Below are positions 20,744 through 32,176 of a DNA stretch of 33,769 nucleotides, in pieces. The notes beneath the pieces were generated by a model. It ran no database searches and was not told where the DNA came from. It was given only the letters and a program-made list of their open reading frames with translations. The stretch is from Gonapodya prolifera JEL478 (taxonomy: Eukaryota; Monoblepharomycota; Monoblepharidomycetes; Monoblepharidales; Gonapodyaceae). A program made the position numbers and the translations under genes. The stretch is taken from the NCBI GenBank assembly GCA_001574975.1, contig KQ965767.1:337460-371228 (forward strand). Reading direction: 5' to 3'. The number at the start of each line of letters is the position of its first letter. Within the stretch, counting starts at the first letter, position 1.

Positions 20744-23579
20744 TTAGCGTCTCTCCAATTCCTTACCATCCTCTGGGTATCTGTCAATCTCATCCCCACC
20801 AGAAGAATCCCGTCCTGGGTCACCATCGTCATTTCTATCCATGTCGTCACTACTGTCATCCGAATAACGTCGTTCAACTGTCCACACTCTCGCCTCAAGC
20901 TCCGGGTCCCAGGTGACTCGTTTGCGACCCGTAGTAGTCCCATTGCTTGAAGTCGAGCTCTGTCGGCCGACCGGTGGATCGAAGGATGACGTTCGTCTCA
21001 AGACTGGGGTCGGACCACGCGGTCCCTGTCCAATAAACGCGGCAAAGCTGCCCGTCGGGCGTGAACCGGAGTCGAAGACAGGGGGTGCGAAGGTGGTTCC
21101 CGGCATTGACGGATACGGCAGCATTTGGGGAGAGTAGCCAGCTGAAGCTAGAGATGGAAGAGGGTACGACGGAGAACTTGCGACGGTGGAATCGGCAGAG
21201 GCTGGTCTCGATGAAGAATTCGTGTACGCTGGGGACGTTGGGCCGAGAGCATTTGCTGCACCAGGTTGATTTCCCCGAAGCCTAATTAAAGTGATTCGTA
21301 CGTCAGTATAATTGAAGTCGGTGCACCAGGGGAGTAGACGCAAAGATAATTACCTTCGCACGAGCTCGCCCATTACCAATCGCCTTGGAGCCCCCGCGAC
21401 CACCGCCTCCCGCAACTCTTCCGCCTCGAGCTCCTCAAACCTGACATGTCTCCACAATACCTCCTTGTCGACAGGATGGAGAGTGGGCCATCGCGCCAGG
21501 TACGCTGCCACAACCCTAACGACGTCTGCCGGTGGGGTTTCGAAAGGATTTCCAGGACTGACTGCGTAACGGAGCAGTGCGACCATGAACGTAAATGACA
21601 GTGATACGAAGGCTTCCTCCGAATATGCCCCTTCGGCTATTCTTCGGGCAGCCTCTTCCAAGACACGCAGACGGTCCGCTCGTGGGTGAACGTATGCAAT
21701 CTCCAATCCAGAAAGCGTGAGACGGTCGAGGTTCTTTGGCGGCGGGTCCGCATCCATCGACATGGGATTCCGGGCGCCGTCACTGCTTTCCTTGAGTTGC
21801 TGCATCGTGATTCCAACATCCTCCCATCGCGATCGCGGAGAGAGAGCTCGCGAGGTCTCTTGAGCTTCGCCAGCGCCGTCCGAATCTGCATCAGACCATC
21901 CGCTGTCGGCATATTCGGGAAGGGGATCAGTCGACGGTGTGCCCGCTCGAGCACCGGTCTGGCCGCGCTGCTGATCACCATTCGACCGCACAGTGCTCTT
22001 CGACGAGTTGGACTGCATCGTGGAATCTCCCGCAATCGACGTTCCTTGACCGATGTTAAAGAACTTCCCATCAATAAATGACAGTCGAACGGAGAGAACT
22101 GGCTCTGCAGCGCCGGTCGCGGCTCCGTCCGCCCGTCGTGGAATACCGCCAGTATTGGAACTCCCGTCATTCGGTTGTCGACTATCACGACCCCGGGACT
22201 GTTCCAGTGACGCCCGAGGTTGTGGACCCTGTCGTTCTTGTTCCAGGGATTGTCGTGGTGATTGATCACGTCGGTCAAGCGACTGTCGCGGGGACAGAGC
22301 CGCCCGTTCGAGTTCAAGAGATTGGCGAGGAGAAGGTACGATGCGGTCGATAGAGGTGCGTGGCTGTTGAGCGTCCAAGGACTGTCGCGGGGAGGGATCT
22401 TTGCGCTCGAATGACTGGCGAGGCCGGTTCGGGGTTTGGTTCTCCGGCAAGTCGTCTGCTCGCGGCATGTTGGAAGTGGTTCGAGGTGGTGTTTTGACGC
22501 TCCCCTTCAAGAGAAGTTTCTGTCAGCTGGTGCATGGCAATTATGGGAACAGACTGCAAATCCCTTACCGGGGCAGGCTTCACCGTCCCACCCTTCAGAG
22601 ATTCCGGAACACGACGACGTAGGGAAACGGTGTTCGCCGCCTGTCGCTCAACGGGAGGGAGCGCCGACATCTGCTGACCACCGCTGGCCAATCCATTGTC
22701 GGGGGAAAGCGGACTGTCTGTATATCCTTGCAAAACTGAGCTGAGCACCGGCTCCGGATCAGCCACGGGTGGAGAAGGTGTGGCGACAAAGTCGGGTGGG
22801 AGAGATGGACCACCGGAGGGTCGTTCCCGTTCGGGGGTGCGACGTCCTGACGATTCTGACTCCTCGAAAGAATACCGATCGTCTTGATCATCGTCTCTCA
22901 CATCAGAGAGTGGTTTGTTAGGTTGCGAGTCATGTGCGTTGGCGTAGAGTTGACTAGGTGCACTTTGTGAAGTGGGAAGGGGACCTCGTACGGATGAAGA
23001 AAACACAAGACTTTGCTTCAGTGACGGTGTCCGTGGCAATCCAGCTTGGACACTGAGGTCCTCCGCCTGGAGCGACGCCCATCGCTTCGGCGCAGGAGGA
23101 GCATTTGGCGGTCTCGCCTGAGATAGCAACCGACTGGCTGCGGCGGCGGCGGCGGGATTATTGCGGAGGCTATATGAAGGCGTCTGGACCACCTCCTCGA
23201 GTGTTCGTGGCATCCCCTTTTTGGGGAGTCCACCACCCCGTCCTCCCGACTGTGGTAACACCTCCGAGAACGGCGTTCGAGGCGTGCCCAGTGATTGAAA
23301 GAAGTCTGGTCGCCCCAACAAAGTGGCCGTTTGCTGGCCCATCATGTTGCGCTCCAGCTCCTGACGCAGGGTTCCTGCTCTCCTCCTTGTATTTGGCGAC
23401 AAGGGCGACCTTGGACTTCGCGCTGGAGCTCGTGGCGAAATCCGTGGCGAGGCGGGAACGGGACTTGTCCGACTACGGTCCCTGCGCTTCCTTGCCCAGC
23501 AGAGACAGACGACTTTGAGGCGGCGACAAGTCTCACAGATGGTGGGAATGCGTATGCGCGGCCGTGGATCACTGAACAT
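20744..23579 (-). CDS. Large disordered protein with BACK-like repeat and RVxF-type motif (paralogue A)
   Basis: Three exons (23579-22569, 22504-21354, 21281-20744) join in phase to give 899 residues. The N-terminus has C-x2-C-x6-C (CETCRRLKVVC) and a basic run, but no second half of a Zn2Cys6 cluster. Residues about 40-590 are Ser/Pro/Arg-rich and probably disordered. They include seven degenerate copies of SPRQSL[DE] followed by 4-7 residues (about 364-440). A helical domain lies at about 594-721. It opens with a segment containing VLEEAARRIA, then has a BACK-like unit of the pattern VVAAYLARWPTL...VLWRHVRFEELEAEELREAV. After a Ser/Pro linker comes KRVTWDPELEARVW (about 841), a fit to the RVxF docking consensus of protein phosphatase 1, then an acidic end. 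The same two elements occur in the divergently transcribed gene at 24598. Function unknown; a scaffold or adaptor is my inference. Confidence 0.82.
22196..22426 (-). repeat. Seven-copy SPRQSL peptide-coding repeat
   Basis: Within paralogue A, residues about 364-440 contain RPRQSFERKD, SPRQSLDAQQ, PRTSIDRIVP, SPRQSLELER, SPRQSLDRRD, SPRQSLEQER and QPRASLEQSR. The period varies from 10 to 13 residues. The constant core P-R-[QTA]-S-[LFI]-[DE] places a serine two residues after an arginine, as in basophilic-kinase sites. Confidence 0.8.
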
Positions 23580-24597
23580 GAAGACCCCGCGATCCCCGCG
23601 GGCTCGTCACCGTGCGGGAGGGTCACAGAAAGGTATGCTGCCAAATGGAGGCGTCCGATGCTACGCTCCAAGCCAAGTGTAGTCTATAGTACGGTACACG
23701 TCTCCAGCTGCAGGAATCGTGGGCGTGGGCTCGCTGCTTTCTGACCGGGATGTTGGTGCTAGCGGCAGTGCCTCTCCCTTGGAGCGCAGATCAAAACGCC
23801 GATCTGCTTCAGTGGCTTCGGGTTATTCAAGTGACGTGCGAGTCTCGCAGATTTCGCCTTCTTCTTGTGGTGTACTTTTGCAAAAACCGCGAAAGAACGA
23901 TTTTTTGCGGGTCACTTCCATAATTAGGATTCAGGGCTCGTGTGGTCAACGTTGATAAGGTGGAGCTGCAGAATATATCAAATGAAACGGACAAAGAAGG
24001 CCGTTTGTGATATGAATGATATTCGTCTTGGGTACATGTTCGAGTGCTTTTCTCTCTCGTTGTCAAATGGGCCCCACGATATTGCTGCGCCTCGCGGGGC
24101 GGACGGAATCAATGACAGCTGTAGCAGAGTGGCGCCAGTCAGTTTTTCACAATGTGATCCTTGACTCTTCGTGTTCTCCTTGCTTGAGTGCCCCTCGAAG
24201 GTTCACCCCACACTCGGCTCACCGTTCCGGAAGCTCCTGTCGGTCGCTGCTCTGGGGCGTCGAGAACCCTGCGTAGGCGTTGTGGTGGTGCTCAAGGGCC
24301 CCGATGGCGAGAGAAACTGGTTCCTGAGTGGCTTTAGGTTTTACAGGCGAGTGGTCCCCTCGGACACCCCGTCTAAAAGATCAACTGCCGGAATTCTCAA
24401 ATTTTGTGTCAGCGGTTTGTAGACTGATGGAATTGAAGATTCTGTTGATTTGATTTTTGTCGCTAAAAAATATCCAGAAGAGGCAACGTGCTTCGGTCCG
24501 GCGACTGTAGACCCAAAGTGGGGCTGCAGCATCCGCGAAAGGGAGATACCACACCGGGTGTGTCGCCCACGTCCGCATCATCGCTCCGCCTGCAGCG
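23580..24597. promoter_or_regulatory. Divergent promoter region between paralogues A and B
   Basis: 1,018 bp separate the start codons of the two head-to-head paralogues. Short open frames here show no gene-like properties. No clear TATA box is visible on either side. The arrangement would allow shared regulation of the pair. Confidence 0.5.
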
Positions 24598-27500
24598 ATG
24601 CCGTCCCTTGTCTTGAGCAAGGCGCCGTCCAAGGACAGTCTGTGGGTCAGCCCGGCGGACATGCAAGGCCAACTCTCCCGCCACAGCATGGACAAGCCAA
24701 TCAGCGAGGTTGGCTACACGGTCGAGGTGCCCAGACCGCGGGTCGTCAAGAGGAGAAAATCTCTGTGGCATCTGCTGTCTCGTTTGTGGCGCCGACGCTG
24801 TGAGTGTCCGGTTTGGGGATTGGCAAGGGCGGCAAGCATCAACGCTGACAAATCCCATCCACACAATTTCCATCGGCTTCAATGTTTCCTCCCCATTCAA
24901 CACCGATCGTTGGTGACTCGCATCAGCCCCTCGCCGTATTCGCGAGACGCCATCCGAAGAGGGTGTGTCCTATGACCCCTCCAGTTACTCTTCTGCTGGA
25001 TCGCTGGGACGTCCATCAATGTCATCGTTGCGAAGCTCTGTTTATGGCCGTTCCAGCACACCGACGTCGGTGGTGTCGGGTCTGGACTATTCCCCTGACT
25101 TTGCTGAGATGGAAGGCCCCTCTGTAGCAGACCCTTTTTCACGTTTCAGAGTGGATCCAGAGTCCCTCCCCCCAACTGGTCCCCGTAGAGTTCACTCTTC
25201 TCTCTCCCTCCGTTCGCGTCCTTACACTCCCCTTCGCATGGCGATGTCCCCCTTACCTGGATGGGAACCGTCACTCTTTTACCCGCAACCTCAACTCGTC
25301 GACATAGGAATACAGGTCGACCCACCAGAGGAAGATCAGCAGCCGGTTCCAGTTCGGTACGCGGAGTCTGTTTACGACTTGCCCCTCCTGGACGAACTCC
25401 CCGAATCGGACCCCACCGCCGCCGCCGCGTCGAACCGTGACCCAGCACAAGCGGACAGTCCGCGTACATCTGAGTCGTCGAGCGCCGACACGGTGGTCGG
25501 GACCGATGAGCTGGACTTGTCGGAAAAGTCCACAGGTGTCAGCGAGGTGAGCACCAATCTCGGTTTTGTTACGGACCTCCAAGAGTCACACCTGCATTTC
25601 AATCCAAATGCAGCCATTCCCCTCTGCCTCAACCACCACAGAACCCACTTCTGAATACTCCCTACACAAAGTGGCATCCTTGGCTTCGATATCCGGCGCT
25701 CGTCCAAAACCCAATGCGCATCTCTGGCTTCAAGTCAAGCCCCGACCTTCCTCGACGTATTCTCAAACTGGGGAGGCCTCTACCGGAACCGGTGTCGATG
25801 AAACACACATTGACCTCGATGCTTCGACTGCGACGTTGCCGGGGAAGTCGCCAAGCACACCGCAGACCCCTTCGGCGTCCCCACGGGATACTGCAGCCGG
25901 CACCTCCTCCATCCCAATCGACACGAAACCCAGCGAGCAACAATCATCCGCTTCTGGTGAACCCCGACCGTCCAGTTCCGGAAACCCCCTGGTCGTCTTG
26001 CCAGCATCGATCGCAGTGGAATTGCAGCTGCTCGCGGAACTTGCGGAGGGCGTCAAAGGAAGCCCCGATATTGGCAAAAGGGAACTTCCAGAGCGCGTGT
26101 ACGATACTTCCGCCCTGGACGCTGACTCAAAGGGTGTGGACGTGCCCCCGTCGGCGGGTATTCTTCCTGTTGCAGAGGTCGCGGTAGATTCGGGCGTTCC
26201 AACCGCAGAGGACACGAAGATCGAAATGCCCACCGCTCGCGTCACATCGGTGCTTGCCGAACCGTCTCCACAGCCTGAGACAGAGCTAAAGCCGAAAGTG
26301 GACGTACACGAGACAGCTGGAGAGCCTGTTTCTGATCTACCAATACCCGCGGGGGTACCACCAGCAGCGGAGACGCCCCGGGAAAAACCTTCTACGGAGA
26401 CTGCTCCTACCGAATCTGCAAGCGCGGATGAACCCCCTAAACTGACCGGTCGTGCTTTGCGTGCCGCCAAACTGGCCGAAGCAAAAGCTGCAGCGACAGC
26501 CTCGACAGCGAAGAAGCCCGGAAAAGTTGCCGATATTATTCGTCGGTTTGACGTGTTGATCGAGGAAAAGACTGTTGAAGCTGGGGCAACGAGCCCGGTG
26601 GTCGCCTCTCCAGGTGAGGAAGGTGGAACGTTTACATCGTTTCGAACTTCCATTTGACATGTTAAATATCGTTAGCGCGAGGTCGTCCGGCATCTCTTCG
26701 GGGGGAATCGCCTGCCCGAGCTTCACTTCGGGGAGAATCACCTGCTCGACTACCCGACTCCCCCAGCACACCAACGACTCCACTCCGTCCTCGCCACCAC
26801 TCTCCCGTCCGTATTCCCGCAGTTCCCGTGACAGCCGCTCGAGGGAGGGCTCCACACATCACCACGAATCTGTCCACAAAACCTGTCGAAGCTCTTGTCC
26901 CTGTTGTACCGGCTGTAAATACGGATATCAGCCTTCCGAGTAAGATCATTTCCGATGGACCTAGCGGTGATCAGAATACCCCGGCACCCGCAAGCCTGGA
27001 ACATTCAAGTGAAGGCGTAGTGGTGCCGAAATCGGATGAAGCGCCAGCTTTTATCGGTGGTGGGGATCCACCCAGCGCTGATAGCTCTGAAGCACCACCA
27101 GCAGTCGTCAAATCAGACCTTGAAGTACCCAGCGCAGATGTGGAAAAGCAGACGTTGCCATCACCCGCGCCGTCGGAGAAATTGGAACTTTCTTCCAGTG
27201 TCAAAACTTCTTCAGCCACACATCTTGCTGAGCCGGGGTCTCCGAAAACGCCCGAGGTGTCGACAGAGTCAGTCGTTGTTGCCCCTCTCCCGAGCACTCC
27301 TGCACTGGAAAGTGACTCCAAAAAGACAGACTCTCAGAGCGCAACGCAAGAGGCCCCCTCGATACAGGTCCAAGAGGCTGGTATGTCATCGGCGATTTCC
27401 AACTCAGATCTCATAGTGGATACGAAACCAATACCCGAGTCATCAAACGATGGAACTGCAAAACCTGGATCCTCGACAGAGTCCTCCCAGTTGCCAGTTT

Positions 27501-29790
27501 CTGTGCAGCAATCACCCGAGGATTCCACGACCCATACTAGTCCAAACGTTACAAAGACGACTATCGTTGAATCCAAACCTCCTCCTTCCAAATCGCACTC
27601 TGACGTTCCTCGAAGAACTTTTTCGGCGACGGCGAAAGCCAAGAGCTTTGCCGAGTCCAGTATTCCACCTTCGGCCTTGGATATTCCCCAGGTCACCTTG
27701 CTTGCAGTTGAGCGGTCGTCTTCGACTAGTTCGCTCTCGTCCTCGCAAACGTCTGTTGGAGCTTCGGAGGCCAAGCAAAAGGAGAAGGGCTCGTCTGTCG
27801 AGGTAAAACTGAGTGCCCCTAAAAGAACGGTCTCTGCCACCCCTCGAGCTAAAAGCACTGCGGAACAAAGTATCGCTACAAAGCCACCTGAAATCATGGA
27901 GCGTTCGCCCGCGTTTATGACCGCTTCAACATCGACAGAGTCCATAGTACCAGTCGCTTCCTTGAATGCTCCTCCTACGGCGGTCACTGGATCCACTAGT
28001 GTGAAGTTGCCAGCTTTCTCTCGGACTTTTTCCTCCGTTGGGCAGTCACTGCCACCAACAAGTTCGACTTCATCTCTCGCAGCCCAACCAACTGCAAGAG
28101 CTGCGCCATCAAGATCACCGACCCCACAATCGACCGGAGGCCTTAGTCCTTTGGAAGCTTTGCGGCGATCGGTCTCAACGAATCCCGACCCACTCGCACG
28201 GTTCCATCTTGTGCGTAATTACACCACTTCCAACCCCTCTCTCCCCGCTCGAGAGAATCTTCAACTGTGGACTCTAGTGCCATTCGCAAGACTCCACGTC
28301 CCTGTTCTTCAAACCGCCCTCATCGATCACGCTGTACCTCTGGAACTGCTACTCGACGGTGCGGCACTGAAGATATCACCGGGGAGTGGTGCTGACGATG
28401 CACTTATCACGAGCTATTCGTCGGATCTTTTCCACGCTGTGGTGGAGCATGCCATTGATGTCGGACTTTGGACGCACGCCCAGACGTTCAAAATCGTGAG
28501 GACGTATATATCTGCCCACCCACAGGAAGAGACAAATGGAAACATGCCACCCGAGGCTCTCGAACCACCACCGCCGCTTCCTTCCGCTTCGGAGCCGATC
28601 AAGGCGAAACCATTCGTTCCACCTGTGACTTCAGGCGGCGGCAAGGGACTTTTGACGGTGCCATCGGTCAACCCACAGGCGGAGACTGAAGAGGAAGATG
28701 GATGGGACGACGATGAAGTTGAGTGGGAAGTTAGGGAGGTACACCCCTTGGGTAAAGAAGAACGAGAAGGCGCTGCACTGTCGAACCCGTCTTGGAGGTG
28801 AGTTTCCGCTGTTAAGTTTCGTCTGAAAGTTTTTGTCCTGATTTCTGGATACTTACCGCCAGGAACCCCTTCCATGGGGAGGAAGAGCCGAACCCGGAAA
28901 CATTGCATATTGTTAGCCCTTCAGATCCGGGATCTGAAGAACCCGACAACAACGACTCTTCCCAATTCACGCCCGAGCTCGCCGTTCTTCCGCTCTCGTC
29001 GGTCGTGGACATACTCCGCACAGGCGGGGGCAGCGACGGAAGCTTAAGCTTCGTCACGGCCAGAAAGTACATTTACAGTCGCTTGCTGTGGGCCGAACCG
29101 CTGACGGAAGCCGAAGGTCGGGCACTCTGGTCCGAGGTGAAATTCAGCAAGCTCGCATTGTCGGAGCTTGAGCTGGCGTATGACACACCAGGCGTGGACC
29201 CGTCTGCCGTGTTGGAAGAAGCCGCGCGGCGGATAGCTGGTGAGAAGGATGACAATGGCGAGTTCATCCCGGATGACGACTTCGACCACATTCTCGCTAC
29301 TGCGTTCTCCGTGGAGCTGTTCTTTGGGGTGGTTGGGTTTTCTCAAGGAGCAGCCAAACGCCGCTGGACACCGTCTCAAACTCTGAAGGCTGTTTCAGCG
29401 TACGTGCGGAATCGCCCGTACTTGGATCCCACGGTGAAGTCGCACCTCTGGGGATATGTGAGGCTGGACCAATTGACTCCGAAGGAAGTCTCCGAAGCCT
29501 TGAAGACTGGAGTTCCGTCGGAACTGCTCGATGGAGTCGATTTGTCAAGGTTTGTTGTTTGATGAAATCAATTGGATGTGTTGCAATAATGATTGATGAT
29601 GTTCCCGTTTTCCAGCGCTGACGTCAATGCGGGGGAACCCCTGGGAACTCCTTTGGAAATTTCTGCCCCACCAACGAACCGTATAACTAAAATCCGCTGG
29701 CATACGGAAGTGATGGTTCGCGAGATTCCCGCACGGAAGAAACGACCCCAGTCGGTGTCTTCCATGGAATCTGAAGTTTCCTTTACCTGA
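24598..29790 (+). CDS. Very large disordered protein with BACK-like repeats and RVxF-type motif (paralogue B)
   Basis: Six exons (24598-24799, 24927-25546, 25614-26613, 26676-28797, 28863-29549, 29616-29790) join in phase to give 1,601 residues. A short basic N-terminus (KRRKSLWHLLSRLWRRR) is followed by about 1,000 residues rich in Ser, Pro, Thr, Ala and Glu, with little predicted fold. Helical units follow. Unit 1 (about 1096-1225) contains LQLWTLVPFARLHVPVLQTAL. Unit 2 (about 1356-1440) contains RALWSEVKFSKLALSELELAY and VLEEAARRIAGE. Unit 3 (about 1483-1542) contains LKAVSAYVRNRPYLDP and LWGYVRLDQLTPKEVSEAL. The pattern LW..V.F..L...EL..A resembles BACK-type repeats of BTB proteins, but no BTB domain is present. 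Near the end, TKIRW (KIRW about 1569-1572) fits the PP1 RVxF consensus. Units 2 and 3 and the terminal motif align with paralogue A in the same order. Function unknown. Confidence 0.83.
26690..26749 (+). repeat. Tandem 30-bp repeat coding ASLRGESPAR twice
   Basis: Two adjacent 30-base units (26690-26719 and 26720-26749) encode the same ten residues, with differences almost all at third codon positions. The silent divergence means the peptide has been conserved since the duplication. It lies at the start of exon 4 of paralogue B. Confidence 0.8.
27611..27874 (+). repeat. Two copies of an RT[FV]SAT-AKS-AE-SI peptide motif
   Basis: In paralogue B, RTFSATAKAKSFAESSI (near 27611-27664) recurs as RTVSATPRAKSTAEQSI (near 27824-27874) about 210 bp downstream. 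A weaker third match is SRTFSSVGQSL near 28020. Such conserved islands in an otherwise low-complexity chain look like short linear binding or phosphorylation motifs. Confidence 0.6.
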
Positions 29791-30046
29791 GTAAGTCAAT
29801 CGATCACGCATGGTGTCTTTCTTTTGGAATCTACGGGAGAGAATGCTGGGAGTTGGTATACCGCGCTGCAACGACGTTGTACATGTTCGTTCCCACGTCA
29901 CGTAATTTTGAAACGCATTTGCATATTGGATTATGTTGATTGTGCTTTTTTAATATAATTATTTTTTGAGTCCAAACATAACTCGGTCAGTTTGAGATGG
30001 GGGTGGCATGGGTGAAGACCGGTAGAACTCTTATCGCCACACTTCA

Positions 30047-30525
30047 ATGATATCCCCCCGGGAGACAGACTCTGCACCCGTAGACACTGGACCGGGCTCT
30101 GCGTCGGAAGCCAAGCGGCGAATAATGGAGCAGATGGAGGTGAGAGCTGGAGGGGGGCCACTCGAAGAACCATCGCAAAACGCAATCGCCTCGCGCCACC
30201 ACGCCAGGCGGCCAAGAAAAAGGCGCCAGAAATGAAGAAAACATGGAAGGTGGACACTAACAGGAGTACTGTGAGTTTTCCTTTCGTTTGGGCAATCGTC
30301 ATTGTGTTGATTCTACTACCTTGCTTCCTCCGTCGTATCTTTTCTTACAATCACCACGTCTGCAGCCGGAAGGAAAGTTCAAACCTAAAACTGCCTTCAG
30401 TGAGTATATCCTCTTTCCACTCGGTGACGCCTGTGTTCCATGAGGTCCAGTAATCGCTTGACCCTATCCTATTTCTCACAGAGGAAGCCCCTCCTCCACC
30501 GAAAAAACTCTCGGATCTTCCGTAA
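30047..30525 (+). CDS. Small 77-residue protein from four tiny exons, unknown function
   Basis: Four exons (30047-30139, 30208-30270, 30366-30399, 30482-30525) join in phase with GT-AG introns and end at a TAA. The product starts MISPRETDSAPVD, has a short charged helix (EAKRRIMEQMEAAKKKAPEM), then KKTWKVDTNRSTPEGKFKPKTAFKE and a Pro-rich end (APPPPKKLSDLP). It has no membrane segment, cysteines or recognisable domain. The consistent phasing of three introns within 480 bp supports a real gene. It is 256 bp downstream of paralogue B on the same strand. Because no exon exceeds 93 bp, such a gene is easily missed by ORF-based annotation. Confidence 0.6.
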
Positions 30526-30762
30526 CATACCAAGAATATCTGCATATTCGCGTTATTGCAAATTGCCTTTGTATACACTGCAAATGTTTGTAATCAAGCA
30601 CATCGAGCCGCCATTTATTGCACCAACATCGATAACACTGCCTCGGCCGTGAATCAGCAGAATGGATTCTCACACTTGCTACTCAGCTTATGTTTTTAGA
30701 ATTGTGCTCGCATAAATGCACTGCTGTGGTAAAAAGGCCGAGCAGAACCTGAAAACCTTCCG

Positions 30763-31943
30763 ATGGCACCGATTCCACCACCCGCACTCCCGTCCGCCCC
30801 GCTCAACGCACGGATAAAGGCTGATCTTGTCGGCGCCAAGCCCACCTGGCAGGCAGCGTCGCACATCGTGGTCCGAAACAACTTCAACGGTAGGCAACTG
30901 TCGTTGACATTCATCAGACAGCCAAAGACAAACAACTCTCTGTTTAAACGTCTGCTCAGCTCAATCCCATCCCGAGAGGGACCCTCTCGCATCCGTTCGC
31001 GACGTCTCCGTTCAAGTCTCGCACCCGGCGGGAACCTTCAGCTGCACCATTTACACACCTGAGGTATCGCTTGCCGGACCACTCCCTGTACTCGTCTACT
31101 TCCATGGTGGCGGCTTTGTCATCGGAAACCCGGCGTCACACAAGGCTCAGGCTGTTTGGTGCGCGACGGGAGCGTCGTGTATTGTTGTTAGCGTTGATGT
31201 GAGTTTCTTTTCGAAGACACCTGTCTCTGTCCTGCCATGGTTGCGCTCTGATACATTTCTCTCAGTAACATTGGTCCAATGTAGTACAGATTAGCGCCCG
31301 AGTTTCCTTACCCTACACCAGTTCACGACAGCGTTGAAGCCGTGGAATGGGTGTTCAACAACGCCAAGGAGTTGAACATTAACCCCAAACGAATCAGTGG
31401 GTTTTCAAAGTGGTCTGGCTCTGCACCGAAAATTGAAGTTTTTGTCCTGGTCAACCACGTCTCTCCACCAAGCTGTTGGTGGAGACTCTGCAGGCGGAAA
31501 CCTCACAACAGTAGTCGCTCTCGAGTTGGGTGGTCGAAAAGACTCGAAAACCATCATTTGCCAACAACTTCTTGTTTATGTTAGTACTGTGGAGGTTTTC
31601 TTCGTCCAGCACTTCCAATTTGATGCAGTCCCGCATTTTTTGACGTAGCCCGTAACCGATCTTCTTCGACTCTATCCTGACAGCTACGACTCTTACATCC
31701 GCTACGGAACTGGCCTGTGAGTGGCTCGTTTCAGACTTGCGTCACCTCGCAAATGTTCCTGACCCATGATTGTCATCAATCAGCGGCCTTGAGACAAAAT
31801 CCATGATCTGGCTAATCGACCACTACCTCGACGGTCTCGGAGAGAAGCTTACTCCAGCGGAGTTTCAATCGCGTGCGGCAGAGATGACTGCCAGCCCAAT
31901 CGTCGCGACTTCAGAAGAACTTTCGTTGGGCCACCGGTCTTAA
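30763..31943 (+). pseudogene. HSL-type alpha/beta-hydrolase (lipase/esterase), truncated
   Basis: Six exons (30763-30889, 30960-31198, 31285-31396, 31473-31579, 31649-31716, 31784-31943) give 270 residues before a TAA. The hormone-sensitive-lipase group signature is clear: oxyanion-hole HGGGF (in VLVYFHGGGFVIG), DYRLAPEFPYP, nucleophile motif GGDSAGGN, and the conserved SPIVA near the break. About 70-90 residues carrying the catalytic Asp and His are missing from the frame. Decayed homologous pieces follow in other frames: PPVLM near 31930, YQLLRGNGVVQRFES near 32072-32116, and NIQGVFEAPENARNAV near 32127-32180. In the last of these, Gln stands where the family has the catalytic His of HGF. 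The gene is therefore probably inactive, although its splice sites and the first 260 residues are intact. Confidence 0.7.
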
Positions 31944-32176
31944 TGTGCGTATGACAGAACTCTTCTATACGTCTGCAGTTTCTGATTTGCGCATTGGGCC
32001 TTGTCAGCGAGACACTGGAGCCTTCGGAATGTTTCCACTTGACTGTCTTCAGCTTCCTGATGTGATGACCCAATATCAGCTACTTCGCGGGAATGGTGTA
32101 GTCCAGCGCTTTGAGTCCAGAACAATATCGCAACATCCAAGGTGTTTTCGAAGCGCCAGAAAATGCGCGAAATGCC
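31944..32176 (+). pseudogene. Decayed 3' part of the lipase gene
   Basis: This stretch keeps recognisable fragments of the C-terminal third of an HSL-type hydrolase, broken by frameshifts and stops. The alternative, an unspliced intron plus exon, does not yield a continuous frame that I could find. The region expected to carry the D-P-L-R-D-E-type acid motif is not recognisable. Confidence 0.5.

Noticed and set aside
23459-23579. Zn2Cys6 DNA-binding domain at the N-terminus of paralogue A
   Set aside because: C-x2-C-x6-C (CETCRRLKVVC) matches the first half, but the second C-x2-C-x6-C half is missing, so a binuclear cluster cannot form.
25763-26653. Minus-strand open frame of 296 codons, and another at 27334-27996
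   Set aside because: Both mirror exons of paralogue B in a GC-balanced, Ser/Pro-rich region where antisense frames stay open by composition. No splice or domain support.
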